Shown here: in pieces, positions 1-11,159 of the stretch
How positions within the stretch are numbered: position 1 is the stretch's first letter
How the letters are laid out: every line of letters starts with the position of its first letter
DNA from: Phyto melanocephala
Lineage: Eukaryota > Arthropoda > Insecta > Diptera > Rhinophoridae
Direction of reading: 5' to 3'
DNA: 64,000 bases
Assembly (NCBI GenBank): GCA_941918925.1
Contig: OW799236.1
Span: 79,238,713 to 79,302,712 of the forward strand
The notes under the pieces: model-generated
Database searches by the model: none
Seen by the model: only the letters and a program-made list of their open reading frames with translations
What the model was told of the DNA's origin: nothing
Made by a program: the position numbers and the translations under genes

Positions 1-11
1 GGGTCAGCTAG
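1..11 (+). mobile_element. Helitron 3' terminus (cut by window edge)
   Basis: The window opens with GGGTCAGCTAG followed by TTTATA. The same CTAG-then-T ending closes the two longer copies at 20481 and 47371. Helitrons end in CTRR and insert between A and T, so this is probably the last 11 bases of a third copy lying outside the window. Confidence 0.5.
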
Positions 12-153
12 TTTATATATAAAATTTTCCAATAATATTTTATGCAAAGCTTTTGTTGAATTGTTGTGAAAACAATTATTTTTGAATAAAAATTTTATTT
101 TTTTATTTTTAACGACAATATTTATATTCTTTCAAATGCCTTACATACATATG

Positions 154-790
154 TAGGGTGTTTTTTTAGCTACATGAAAATATTTAATACAAATAACTAT
201 GGTTTAACAGCTTAGAATGCGTTTAACGCCAAAACAACGCTTTCAAATTATAGAAATTGACTTTGAAAAAATTAAACTGTTCGCTAGGTTCATTAAGCAC
301 TACGCCCATTTTACGTGTTTAGTAAAGGCTATCATACACGGCATGCTTTTTACATCTGACTCTAAAATTTGTGAGACATATGTAAATCTACATGTCTGTC
401 AAAATTGTACTTTTACGCTGACTGCTTTGCAGCAGCAGAGATTTCTGCCAACGGCTGATGTCACATGTTTTGACAAAAGAAAATAGAGCGCACTCTAATT
501 AAAATTTTGTCAGATGTCTCAACACATGTTTTTTTTACAGAAGTAATGTTTTAAAGGTAACACACGGCATGTTTGTATTAGCAGTGGAGAATTTGACAAA
601 TCAGATGTAAAAAACATGCCGTGTATTTGCTCCTTAATGAAACTCATTTCTGGTCAAATGGCTACGTCGAAAAGCAAAATTTACGTTTTTGGAGCGTAGA
701 CAATCTCGAAGACGTTAAAGAATCTAGAGCAGCATCATCGATCCTTACTTGAAATGAGCAAAGATCTACCATTACGATGAATGATGAGCG
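154..790 (+). pseudogene. Decayed mariner-like transposase, split by a MITE
   Basis: The left end after a TA reads GGGTGTTTTTTTAGC, close to the terminal repeat of the mariner copies at 7720 and 53979. The N-terminus begins at 217 (MRLTPKQRFQIIEI), matching MNRLTNEQRLQII at the other copies. After the MITE at 337-623 a catalytic-domain piece follows at about 636-692, reading ETHFWSNGYVEKQNLRFW, which corresponds to the DEAHFWLNGY region around the first catalytic Asp in this family; here the Asp position is Asn. The rest of the catalytic core is gone and no right terminal repeat was found. Tc1/mariner (IS630) superfamily membership is confident; the family is not named. It is dead. Confidence 0.65.
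337..623. mobile_element. 287-bp MITE with 23-bp terminal inverted repeats
   Basis: CACGGCATGCTTTTTACATC at the left is mirrored by GATGTAAAAAACATGCCGTG at the right, with TA on both sides as target duplication. It carries no coding capacity. It sits inside the mariner relic, so it is younger. A third copy of the end motif lies internally near 563, and another left end of the same family occurs at 7334-7400. Confidence 0.75.
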
Positions 791-2189
791 CAATTGAGCC
801 ATGCAGACTATATTTTTTTTTCCAAAATTTAATCAGCAACATCATATTTAAAAAGTTAATGCCAAAAAAAAATATCTACCAGAATATTATTCCAATAATA
901 CATCTGTCTTGTATTTTCATTGCATGTTCTCATACAGCTTATTAAATCACCCCATAGAAAATATTCGTAAATTAAATATACAATTTTAATTCAAAAGTTC
1001 TAAACAAACATTTTTATGATTTGAAGTAAACTTCTAATTTAATTTATAATTTAAATTTAATTAATAATTTTATTTACCAACAAACTAAAGAGATTTCAAA
1101 CTTTAATGTGTTCGTAAAAGAGCTGTTTAACTACTAAATACTTTTGATAAACAGTTTTTGTTATTTTTTTTTTAAATTATATAATAATTTTTTTACAAAA
1201 ATATTTTAAACTCTTTTTATGAAAAAAAATGCAATTTATTTCCTATATTTATAACAATAAATTTCTAATATTATAAAATGGTTTGGTGTTACTGATTTAA
1301 CATTTATACTGTAGCAAGACGAAAAATATGATGTCAGTAATCATGCAAAAAAACTAAAAAAACCAACAAAATTTTTAGGATTAAAATAAAACTTAAACTT
1401 ATGTATGTGCTGTTTCTAGATAAATAATTATTTTATACAATTAATACAATAAATTGAACTTATGGGCTTTAATGACTAAAATTGTTTTAATCTTGAGATC
1501 TCGTTAAGTCAAAAAATTAAAAAACAACAACATAAAACCAAAGGCCTTAAACTCCCTTTTATAAATCATACAACCCACGTCTTTGCTTTTGAAAATCATA
1601 TACAAGCTACACACCCTTTTCAAAGATCAGTTTAAACGAGTTTCGTTCAAACCTAAAATCAAAATGCTGTAACAAAAATTAAAGGGCTAATATGGTTAAT
1701 TAATTATATCTTTCATTTAAAATTTGTTGTCTTTCTTTTCTTTTGTCTTTACATAATGATATCGAAACATTGTTTTCAGCAATGCATTGTTTCAGTTTTT
1801 TATTTAATATAAAAAGCACGCAAAATTGTACAAAAAACATACTTGCGCATTGGGGCATGCAACTATGCCTGTCCGCCTGCCTGGACAGTTTAAATGTATT
1901 GTTGAATAACTAAATGAATTTTATTGAAATCTACCGATGAAGAAAATGAAGAAGCAACAACACCAACAGCAAGAACAAAAGTGAAATTGAATGCAACACT
2001 AAGTAAAAGACATTCAAATAAGTATGCAGAAGATCTGAAGGTTTAAAATACTTGTAAGATCGGAAACAAACAAAAAATGGAATTTTAAAACAACAAGGAA
2101 AAAAATTAAATTTATTTAAGCAAAAGAAATTTTTATTAAAAAAAACTCCACACGACAAGATTGTTTTCAATAGGGCGGTGGAAACTTTT
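791..2189. other. AT-rich spacer, no gene seen
   Basis: Long A/T runs and no convincing reading frame, terminal repeat or RNA gene. Short open frames on the minus strand near 1931-2170 are compositional. Confidence 0.6.
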
Positions 2190-3770
2190 CGAATATTTTA
2201 TTTGGAAAAATAATTTACTTGTGAAAATTTTCTATTAATATTTTTTCAATAACTTTAATTTTTTTTGAAGTCTTTTTTAATAACTATATTTTGTTTAAGA
2301 AAAATTTGTAATAATTATTTTTTTATAGAAATTTTTTCGATTTTTTATAGAAAATTTATCGATAATATTATTTTTCAAGAAAATTTATCGACCACAAAAA
2401 TGTTTAACAAAAAGTTTATCGATAACTTAATTTACATATAGTAAGCTTATCGATAACTTAAATTTTCTATACAAAGTTTTTCAATAACTTAAACTTCATA
2501 TACAAAATGTATCGATATCTAAAATTTCCAATAGAAATTTTACCGATAACGTTAAATATCTATAAAAAATTTTGTTATCTTTTTATTTTTATAACCATAT
2601 CGATAACTGAAATTCTCTATAGAAAATTTATAAGACACTTGAACTTTCTGTAGGAAATTTATTGAAGACTTCTATAAAAATTTTATCGAGAAAAATTTTT
2701 TTTCATAGAATCTCTATCGATATTTGAATTTTTAATTAGTAAAATTTTATCGAACTGTAAATTTTCTACATACATTTTATCGATAACTTAAATTGCATAT
2801 AAAAATTTTATCAATAATTAAATTTTCTATAGAAAGCATATCGATAACTTAAAGTTTCTGCAGAAAATTTATCAATAACTTAAGTTTTGTATACAAAACT
2901 TATCGATATTTAAAATTCCAACAGAAAGTTTATCGATATGGTTTTTCCAAAAAAAAATGTTTCATTTTGTTTTTTAGAAAATTTAACGACAATTATGATT
3001 TTCTATATGAAATTTATCGATAACAATAATTTTTTATAAAAAAATTAAAGATAACCATAATTTTCTATAGAAAATGTATCGAACACTAGAATTGTTAGTA
3101 AAAAGTTAATCGGAGAGTATTTCAATAATTTTAAATTTCTATAAAAAATTTATCGATTACTTTATTTTTTTTTTAGAAAATGTATCGATAATTTTAATTT
3201 TCTGCGGAAAATTTTTCGATAACTGTAATTTTCTTATCTTTTTCTTAAAAGCTTATTGAAAATTTGAATATTTTATAGAAAACTTATCGATATCTTTTAT
3301 TTTTTCTAGAAAATTTTTTGATAATTTTAATTTTCGATAAAAAAAATTTATAATTAACTTTAATTTTCCACAGTAAATTTTTCGATATCTTTGAATTTCT
3401 ATTGAAAGCTTATCGATAATTGTAATTTTTTAAAAAAGTTTATCAATAACTTTAAAATTTTATAGAAAATTTATCGATATATTTAACTGTCTATAAAGTG
3501 TTTTTTAAACTTTATCGATAATTTAAGTTTTTTATAAAAAAATTATCGATAAGTTTATTTTTGTACAGAAAGTTATCGATAATTTTAATTTTATGTTAAA
3601 AGTGTTTGGATAACTTTAATTTTTTTATTGAAATTTTTGTAATAACTTTGAATTTCTATAAACAATTTTCCGATGTTTTTAGTTCTTAATATAAAATTTA
3701 TCGATATCTTAAATTTACTGCAGTAAATTTATCGATAACTTTAATTTTTCTTACAGATAAGTTTTAATTT
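2190..3770. repeat. 31-bp minisatellite with TATCGATA palindromes (block 1)
   Basis: A degenerate tandem array. Each unit has two palindromic centres, TTTTCTATAGAAAA and TATCGATA, separated by short A/T spacers; a typical stretch reads AAAATTTATCGATAACTTTA. Exact TATCGATA octamers start at 2357, 2417, 2448, 2510, 2598, 2715, 2778, 2839, 2901, 2931, 3015, 3183, 3285, 3411, 3472, 3513, 3544, 3574, 3699 and 3730. Many spacings are 30-31 or 61-63 bases, giving a unit of about 31 bp with decayed sites in the gaps. TATCGATA is the core of the DRE element bound by DREF and BEAF-32 in Drosophila; whether it is bound here is unknown. Confidence 0.85.
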
Positions 3771-4378
3771 TTTTCCATAAATTTAATCAGTTTTTTTTTA
3801 ACATTAAACTATTTACATCATGGTAGATCATTAATTTTTTATATCACACAAACAATTTAATGTATGCAGTGTCATATAATATAAAACAAACCCCTTTTTT
3901 CTGATCATCTGATATCATGACTTGCTGAAAAATTAAACGAAATTAAATATGTTTTCACTCTCGCCTACATTGTTTCAGGTTTAAAGAAGAGCAGAAAAAA
4001 CAAACTAAATACAGATAATATCAGAACAGCATGTTGATGTTGATCATGCCTTGACATCCTTTTCCGTTCCCAATTTTTTTTTTTTTGTATTTTTTTTTTA
4101 ATTTTTGTTCTCCTTGTACACTAAACGTCTTGAGTTTTAAATACAAATAAAGACCCTTGAGCACGATAGCTGCGGCAGCGTTTACGCATAATTTAAAAAA
4201 AATTCTTTAACTCCGCTAAAATAACTGTCTTATTGTTGTGGCAATTACTGTTGCATTAAGTACAGTTATCGAGAATGCACTACACTCGAACAAACGGCAA
4301 AAAGATAAATAAAAATAATGTTAAAAATAAAAGCAAACGTGTGTTAAGCAAAAAGACTAAATAAAATGTAAAACGGAG
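3771..4378. other. Spacer between array and candidate promoter
   Basis: AT-rich with poly-T runs near 4075-4105. The stretch 4140-4340 is less biased in composition than its surroundings and could be upstream regulatory sequence of the candidate promoter at 4379, but no specific site stands out. Confidence 0.4.
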
Positions 4379-4412
4379 TATAAAAGACCGTCTGCTTTTT
4401 AGTCGGTCAATA
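4379..4412 (+). promoter_or_regulatory. Candidate TATA/Initiator core promoter
   Basis: TATAAAAG at 4379-4386 is followed by TCAATA at 4407-4412, which resembles the arthropod Initiator; its A lies at 4409, 30 bases after the first T of the TATA box, the expected spacing. A TTAGTC alternative lies a few bases upstream. This rests on motif spacing alone in AT-rich DNA, so chance is a real possibility. Confidence 0.35.
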
Positions 4413-4619
4413 ACGGGAATAAGTTATTTGAATGAGAAAATAAAGAAGACACTGTTGATAGGCGGAGTTGAGAACTGTGGTCTGGCACCACGAAAGCTAC
4501 TACGGGTAGTGGCATCATTAACTGCAACAATTATTCACGGGTGCTACGACATTTTAAGCTTTTTAAACATACTTAAGTATAAACGACTGTTGCCCACTCT
4601 CACATGTACTTATATAAAA
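4409..4619 (+). other. Possible first exon downstream of candidate promoter
   Basis: If the promoter is real, transcription would start near 4409. An ATG at 4428 opens a frame of 67 codons (to 4631) that I do not recognise. A GTATGT splice-donor-like sequence lies at 4620-4625, inside the last codons of that frame. The segment is more balanced in base composition than its neighbours. It could be a short first exon, a non-coding transcript, or nothing. Confidence 0.2.
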
Positions 4620-4631
4620 GTATGTTTTTAA

Positions 4632-5779
4632 CAGTTTTAAGCCCAAACAAAAAGTACAAGATCACAGCACGTCAGAAAACTAATACTTAGAATTTAATTG
4701 CTTTTGACAATTTCCTGTAATTGATAAATTAATTTTCAAAATAAATTGTTAGTAATTAATATATTTGTCTATATAAAGTTGTATTTAAAATTCAAGTTGC
4801 CGATAAGTTGTCTGTTATATTTTTCATACGAAATTATAGTTATCGATAAATTACAATATAAATAAATTGAGTTTTTTTTAACAAATTATTATTATTTATA
4901 GGCTTACATATGTATATTAAAAGGACTGACATACATATTTTGTATATAAAGCACGCTACAATTAACAATTCCAATGTTCCATTATAAATTTTCATTTATT
5001 CAAAATATTTTTTCATGCAAAAAATTAAGCAAAATATAGTTTTTTTTGTTGTTAACAAAACGTAAAGCAATTTTCAATTAAACCGTAATTTTGCATGCTT
5101 AAACCCATAGTTTTTCTAATTTCTTTCTTATTTTTAAATGAATAGTTCTCTAGCAGTCAATTGCTTAACCTCACCCCGTTCTTTCAATGCAATTTCTTTT
5201 AGATTCTCATTATATGTTTTAAGTCGTAATTAAAGAGGCCTTCTTTCATCAAAATTTCCGCATTACTTAATTTCCATTGAAGTGGGAAAATATTTTAAGA
5301 AGAAAAACATAAAAATGTATAGAAAAATATTTATTATTTACACAAACTCCATCCTTTGTGCACATAAAACAAGTACAAATACTTAAATGTTTAATTACCA
5401 ATATACGATGGGGTTTGTGTGCACATACAAACAAACATAAACATACATACAAACAAAAGAAATTTAGGTCAATTCGTTATGCATTTTTTTTTTTTAATTT
5501 TAATTTAATACTCACATTTCAGTTCATTTCACTTCAATGTAAAAATAAAAAAATGTTAGTGCAGCGCAATTTTAAGTTATGAAATCGTAAGAAAGAAAAC
5601 AATTCTGAAAGTAAATAAAAAAAAATATTGAAAATATTTGTAAATATTTGTACACATTGGAAAAAATTTAATTAATTGCAAAAAATACACATATGCATAA
5701 AAAAGATATGTCAATATAATAAAATAAGCAGAGTTGTGCTTACGATATTTGTAGTTTAATTTAATTTGGCACAAAAAAC
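4632..5779. other. AT-rich spacer
   Basis: One isolated TATCGATA at 4841 and short runs of CATACA and ACAAACA type repeats near 5425-5455. No supported gene. Confidence 0.5.
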
Positions 5780-7310
5780 TTGTCGACTACAGAAAACTTA
5801 TTTAAAATTTCTAAAAAAAAATAATCGTTATTGAAAATTTTTTATTAAAATTTTCTATAAAAATTTAATCAATAACTTTATACTTCTATAAAAAAATTTT
5901 ATCGATAACTTTATTGTTCTATTGCAAAAATATCGATAACTTTTCTTTTTAATAGAAAATTTATCGAAAACTTTTCTTATTCATAGAAAATTTATCAAAA
6001 ACTTTTTTTTGCATAGAAAATTTATTAAGAATTTTGATTTTACATCTAAATTTATAGAAGCTTTTATTGTTATATGAAAAACTTTAATATTTTATATTGA
6101 TTTTTTCTAGAAAATTATCGAAAACATAAACTAGAAAAACATAATTTGCCGACAACTTCAATATTATATTTAAAATATTTGTTAATTACTAAAAATTTAT
6201 TTAGAAAATAAATTGATCAATTACAGAAAATTGTCAAAAAGCCTTAAACTTCTTAGTGTAACCCAGCAAAAAAATCTATGACAAAAAAGTGATTTTGCAG
6301 GGGTTCAACTGGTGACGAAGTGATTAAATTTAGGTGAAAACACTAATCATTTTAACATTAGCGTATCATTGGAGATCATGTGTTTACATGAATAAATCAA
6401 TGAAATGCACTCCATTCCAATAAGTGCATAGAACTCATGCATATTTAGTGAAAAGCATCGGAAGTTTCATGAGTTGAATTTGTTTGTTTACATAAATTCT
6501 TTAAAATATTTTGCATGATGTTGCATTCATTTTTAAGCACGTTATTTATGATAAATTATATCGCATCCATGATGTCATTTAGAACGAATGCTTTAACACA
6601 ATTGATTTAGAAGTCTTGTAAATGTAATTCGTTTTGCACTACTTCCAATTTTTTTTGCTGGGAAGTTTTCTATAGCAAATTAATCAATAAATATGTTGTT
6701 ATATTCAGCATTTTCGATAAGTTTACATTTTATGGAAAACTTATCGATAGCTTAAACTTTATAAAAAAGGATTCATCGATTGGTTATTGGAAATCTTATC
6801 GATTTCTATTTATATATTTAATTTTATATTTAGAATTTATCAATATAATTGTTGTTGTATGGAAAACTTTAATTTTTGTATTGATTTTATTTTAATTATT
6901 TAAAGAAAATTGATATTGATCTATATTTTCTAATAAAATTTATTGATATCTTTATTTTCTATAGAAAATTTATCGATATCTTTAAATTTACATACAAAGT
7001 TATTCAATAAATTTTACATTTATACATATCTTATCGATAACTTCAATTTTATACAGAATTTTTAAATAGTTTAATGTTTTATGGAATACTTATCGATACC
7101 TTTAATCTAATATATTGATTTCTATTAGATTTTCTATAGAAAGTTTATCGATAACTTAAATTTTTTTAAAAAAATTTTCTTCTTTAAAAAATTAATAATA
7201 ATATAATCTAATTTTCTAATATAGTTTTCTAAAGAAAATTTATTGATACCAATTTAAATTTTTTATCTAATATTTGTCGATAATTTTACCTTTAAATAAA
7301 AATTTATCAA
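5780..7310. repeat. 31-bp minisatellite with TATCGATA palindromes (block 2, interrupted)
   Basis: Same unit as block 1 but more decayed. Exact octamers start at 5900, 5931, 6742, 6971, 7032, 7091 and 7146; spacings of 31, 61, 59 and 55 keep the period. It is interrupted by the MITE at 6262-6662, which lacks the unit. Confidence 0.8.
6262..6662. mobile_element. 401-bp MITE, CCCAGCAAAAAAA ends
   Basis: Left end CCCAGCAAAAAAA and right end TTTTTTTTGCTGGG are inverted copies. The interior is non-coding, with repeated CATG-containing words. A related copy, itself interrupted, lies at 20566-21256; both share the internal motif TTCAAC..GATGAAGTG near the left end. The target duplication is unclear. 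Confidence 0.7.
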
Positions 7311-7333
7311 TTTTGAATAGAAATTTTTAGATA

Positions 7334-7400
7334 CACGGCATGTTTTTTACATCTGACTTTAAAATTTGTGAGACATATGTATGTAAATCTATTAATTCAT
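7334..7400 (+). mobile_element. Solo left end of the CACGGCATG MITE family
   Basis: ACACGGCATGTTTTTTACAT and the following 40 bases match the left end of the element at 337, including GTGAGACATATGT. No matching right end was found before 7700, so this is a truncated copy. Confidence 0.6.
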
Positions 7401-7439
7401 ATGCCTTATATATTTTTTTACAACCTAAAATTGCAGTTA

Positions 7440-7717
7440 GTACTAAAACTGGTTTGTTCCATTATGAGGCAGTTTTATTTTCCAGCCGGGGTCGGGTTCA
7501 GACTGTTTACGGGTTCTTTCAAAAGTCTGCTTCCTTTGAGAATAAAACACCAAGTTGTTAGTTGATTTTTAGAAAGAAACACAGTTTGGTAGTATTAAAA
7601 CTTTCCTCCAAGATGTCAATGCTTATCGGGAAACGTTTAAATTATTAATTAGTAACAAAATTAATATACGGGAAATGAGAGGGGCCTTGTTTTGAGATAC
7701 GATAGATTACGAGTTAG
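7440..7717 (+). other. Coding-looking sequence left of a mariner insertion, unidentified
   Basis: Less AT-biased than its neighbours. One frame at about 7572-7717 reads without a stop for some 35 codons (for example KTFLQDVNAYRETFKLLISN), then has a single stop before a DTIDYEL sequence at the mariner border. The sequence right of the mariner begins with a similar DYELL. I do not recognise the product. It could be a decayed element or gene fragment. Confidence 0.25.
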
Positions 7718-7719
7718 TA

Positions 7720-8411
7720 AAGGGTGATTTTTTGGCTATTGTCTTTTTGGCAACACTGGTTTAAACAGCTGACGCACGTTTCGTGTTTTGTTTCACTGTC
7801 AAACATCTTCAGTTTGGTCTATAATTCAACCATGAATCGTCTTACAAACGAACAACGCTTGCAAATTATTAAATTTTATTATCAAAATGCGTGCTCGGTT
7901 AAGAAAGTTCATCGCGCGTGTGTTTAGCGACGAAGCTTATTTTTGGGTCAATGAGTACGTTAATAAGCAGAATTGACGATTTTGGAGTGAAGATCAGTCC
8001 GAAGCATTGCAAGAGCTACCAATGCATCCAGAAAAAGTCACAGTTTGGTGCGGTTTATGGGCTGGTGGCATCATTGCACTGTACTTCTTCAAAGATGATG
8101 CGAATCGTAACGTAACTGTGAATGGTGAGCGCTACCGTAAGATGATATCCAACTTTTTTTTTGCCCAAAATGCAAGAGCTTGACTTGCATGACATGTGGT
8201 TTCAACAAGACTGTGCCACATGTCACACAGCACACTTAACAATAAACTTATTGAGAGACGAGTTCGGTGAACATTTTATTTCGCGTTTGGGACCGGTCAA
8301 TTGGCCGCCTAGATCGTGCGATTTAACGCCTTTAGACTATTTTTTGTGGGGCTATGTTAAAGCTAATGTTGAAATAATCTTCAAACAATAAATTATATGG
8401 ATCTTACTATC
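7720..8411 (+). pseudogene. Deleted mariner-like transposase element (copy 1)
   Basis: The element starts after TA with AAGGGTGATTTTTTGGCT, nearly the same as the left end at 53979. The transposase starts at 7832 (MNRLTNEQRLQII, helix-turn-helix end), then jumps across a large internal deletion near 7912-7925 to the first catalytic Asp region, and continues through VTVWCGLWAGGII (about 8038) to the second Asp in FQQDCATCHTA (8209) and the third in SCDLTPLDYFLWGY (8320). The two last Asp residues are 36 residues apart. A second deletion joins the third-Asp region to the C-terminal EIIFKQ. Several frameshifts are present. The right terminal repeat is missing: similarity with the 53979 copy stops near 8411. 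Confidence 0.8.
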
Positions 8412-8683
8412 GATTCAAATTATTAGATTACGAACTACTGTCTACAATGAAAGCAAGGAAAATTTGGAGTAACTTGCATTTGGCTACGGGGCGAATAGGA
8501 GCTAGCTTCTACAACGAACACAAGAAAAATACGGAGGGATTATATAATCAATACAAAAACACTACTATCAAACTAGATAGCACGTGTCTGGAAACCAGAT
8601 ATCGGCACGGTTTCGGGTCGAACTTAAAACGGCCAAGTAAAAGAACCACACGAGCGGTGCCGATAGCTACTCGACACCCTTAA
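8412..8683 (+). other. Unidentified open frame right of the mariner
   Basis: An open frame runs from about 8412 (RFKLLDYELLSTMKARK; first ATG 8447) to a stop at 8683. The C-terminal half is basic with many Arg, Lys and Thr. It has noticeably more G and C than neighbouring DNA. No motif I can name. It may continue the frame seen left of the mariner at 7572-7717, in which case one coding unit was split by the transposon. Could be part of another mobile element or a decayed gene. Confidence 0.25.
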
Positions 8684-8914
8684 ACTTTGAATACTTATAC
8701 CAAAACTAATATAAACTCAATGAGAATTATAAGCAGCTCATACCTATTACGTATTACTATGTGTATCTTGGTATCAATGATACGTTACACTATTTACCAG
8801 TTAATTTTAAAACTATCTCATTGCATGTTTAATAGCAAATTTCGCTGGTCACTGTTTCATATTCCCCAAGTTGGCATCCTGAATGGCAAGTTTTCAAAAT
8901 ATTATTTTTATTAG

Positions 8915-9869
8915 TTTAAGTTTTGTATATAGTATTTGTTTCTAAAGTTTTTTAAAATAAAATTTTTATACCTTTTCCATTCATTAACATAGTTTTAATG
9001 AACTCAAATAATTTTTAAAATATAGCGAAGTTGAATGATTAATTTTATAGGTTGACTAAAGTGAGCTACAAAACTATTTCGATCTCAGACGGAATTTAGC
9101 AAACCTAGTTAGTTACAAGTTTGAATACATTGTTTTTCATTTTGTTTTATAAGTTTCGATTTCTCAACTAATGTATATAAATTACGAATGACGAAACATA
9201 ACATTTTGCTAATTAAAATGGCAGCAAAAGGTTATTTGCTTCTTTTTAAAATTTAGTTATGTGTAACGAACGAGTTTTAAATCTCAGCTACTTCTGTATT
9301 AAAGTTTATTTTTTTTTTTTGTGCATAACACCATAATAGGAGAATTTAAGTTTTAACCCTTTTTCGCTACGCCTTTTGCTGTTAATAATTGTATATTTTA
9401 TGCTGACTTTCTCAACGTGTTAACATGTCAACACTGTGTTAAACATAATGTTTGCAAAATATATTTTTTATTTTTATTTCATTTTTTTTTTTTTTTTTCA
9501 TTTTTAACGTGTAATTTTTTGTTTGTTTGTAAAATGCTGAGGTTAGCAGCCCTCTTAGCTGAATTAGTAAAGGAAAACAACAAAAAATAAATTAACTATT
9601 GAACACAATTAACAAATAACAAACTACAGAATAAACTACTCTAAATTGTGGTGCTAATTAATTTGTTTATCCAGGGCAACTTTGTGTGTAGTAATAGTGG
9701 TTTTATTCTTCAAAGCTGATACTGACTAGTGAGGGGGGAAGTATAGCAGCTACTTGGCAAATTGTTTTTGTAAGAAGCTAACACTAGTTCATTTCAAAAA
9801 ATAAAAAGTTTCCCATACAAAATTAAAAAGAAAATACTAATGAGAATTTTTGTGCAAAAAAATTTTGTT
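8915..9869. other. AT-rich spacer
   Basis: No supported feature. A 20-base poly-T tract near 9480-9500 is the only notable structure. Confidence 0.55.
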
Positions 9870-10802
9870 AAATTCACCAGTGGTGCACAAGGGTATATAT
9901 AGCGTTGTCACTCCGTTTGGAATTTCTACAATTTTCAATTCAGACCCCATAATGTATATATTTTCTGAAAGCTCATAAAAAGAGGTGTCGATTAAGCCCT
10001 GACCGTCTTTTGGAAATATCCGGTAATTAATCGCTATTGAAATTCCGCACAATCGCCCCATAACTTTCTGCGATATGAGCACATAAACATGACTGCCTCT
10101 GGTTTTTCCCATATTTTTTCCATCAAAATTAAAATATTTCAGCCATAAAATAATTTATAGGTACCTTTGCTACTATTTGTAGACATAATATGCCTCTAGA
10201 GATATTTGTGAAAAATTTTGGATTAATCGGGCTCTAATCAGTAAAGTTTTAGGCAAACAGTTTTTAAAAAATATAAATTCCAAAAATTTACACACAAAAA
10301 TCAAATTTTTTCAGCTTCTAGACAACCGGTAATATTGGTATCATCTGAAAAGACTTGACTGGCCCAATAAAAGCACTATAAGAATTAAAATTCATGTTTG
10401 CCGCCACTACAAAATGGCGGACAATAAATTTATATATGGGTCAAATCTGGTATTTTAAAATGTAACTTCTAGAACCCCCTCAACATTGGTAGCAAATGAA
10501 AGGGCTTGACCAGTAGAATACAGTAAATTATTAAAAAATAAATAAAATCCAAGATGGCGTCTAAAGCAAAATGGCGGATAAAATTTTTTTAACCCCATCA
10601 ATATGGGTATCAAATTAAAGGGCTTAACTAGTAGAATACAGTTAACTGCGTAAAAATTCAAAATCAAGGATGGCGTCGGAAATAATAAGGAAGAAAGGCG
10701 TATAACATGAAATATAGCTTAAGCTACTATGTCGCACTGTATCTATGTACATGACGGTGAAGGGTATTATCAGATTCGGCACGGCCGAATATAGCTCTCT
10801 TA
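9870..10802 (+). mobile_element. DINE-1-like (Helentron-associated) element, family A
   Basis: The 5' part carries the GGGTATATATAG start, the CTCCGTTTGGAATTTC block and GACCCCATAATGTATATAT, as in Drosophila DINE-1-type repeats. The 3' end has GAAGGGTATTATCAGATTCGG and a perfect 7-bp hairpin ATTCGGC-ACG-GCCGAAT at 10774-10790, then ATAGCTCTCTTATT. Internally, two imperfect 140-150 bp repeats contain GAAAGGGCTTGAC, ATGGCGTC and AAAATGGCGGA. There is no coding capacity; a 91-codon minus-strand frame at 9837-10112 is a by-product. Rolling-circle (Helentron) affiliation comes from the end structure and is an inference. Confidence 0.7.
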
Positions 10803-11159
10803 TTTATTATTTTTTTTATTTTTTATTTATTTATTATTTCCTGTGCCATAAAACTGATAATATAATAAGAATAAAAAAAGAAAATAATATGTTAAAGCTA
10901 AATAATAATGTTTTGAAACTATTAGCATTGTCGTTTAATTGTTGACTCAGTAAAAGATTGTACCAAAGACGAGCGGCATTAACATAAAACTGCCACTCAG
11001 ACGGACATTGCGGTCGGACAAAACAATATTTCGTTTACGTCGCGATTAAAAAAAGCATATTTCGCCAAACATATATTTGGGAGTTTATAAATTTTTTATT
11101 TTATGAAGAAATATGAGAGTACTAATTTCCATTAGACTCTCCAGTAAGACTCCATAAAG

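Noticed and set aside
9837..10112. 91-codon minus-strand frame starting MGKTRGSHVYV
   Set aside because: It coincides with conserved non-coding blocks of family-A repeats; other copies do not keep the frame.
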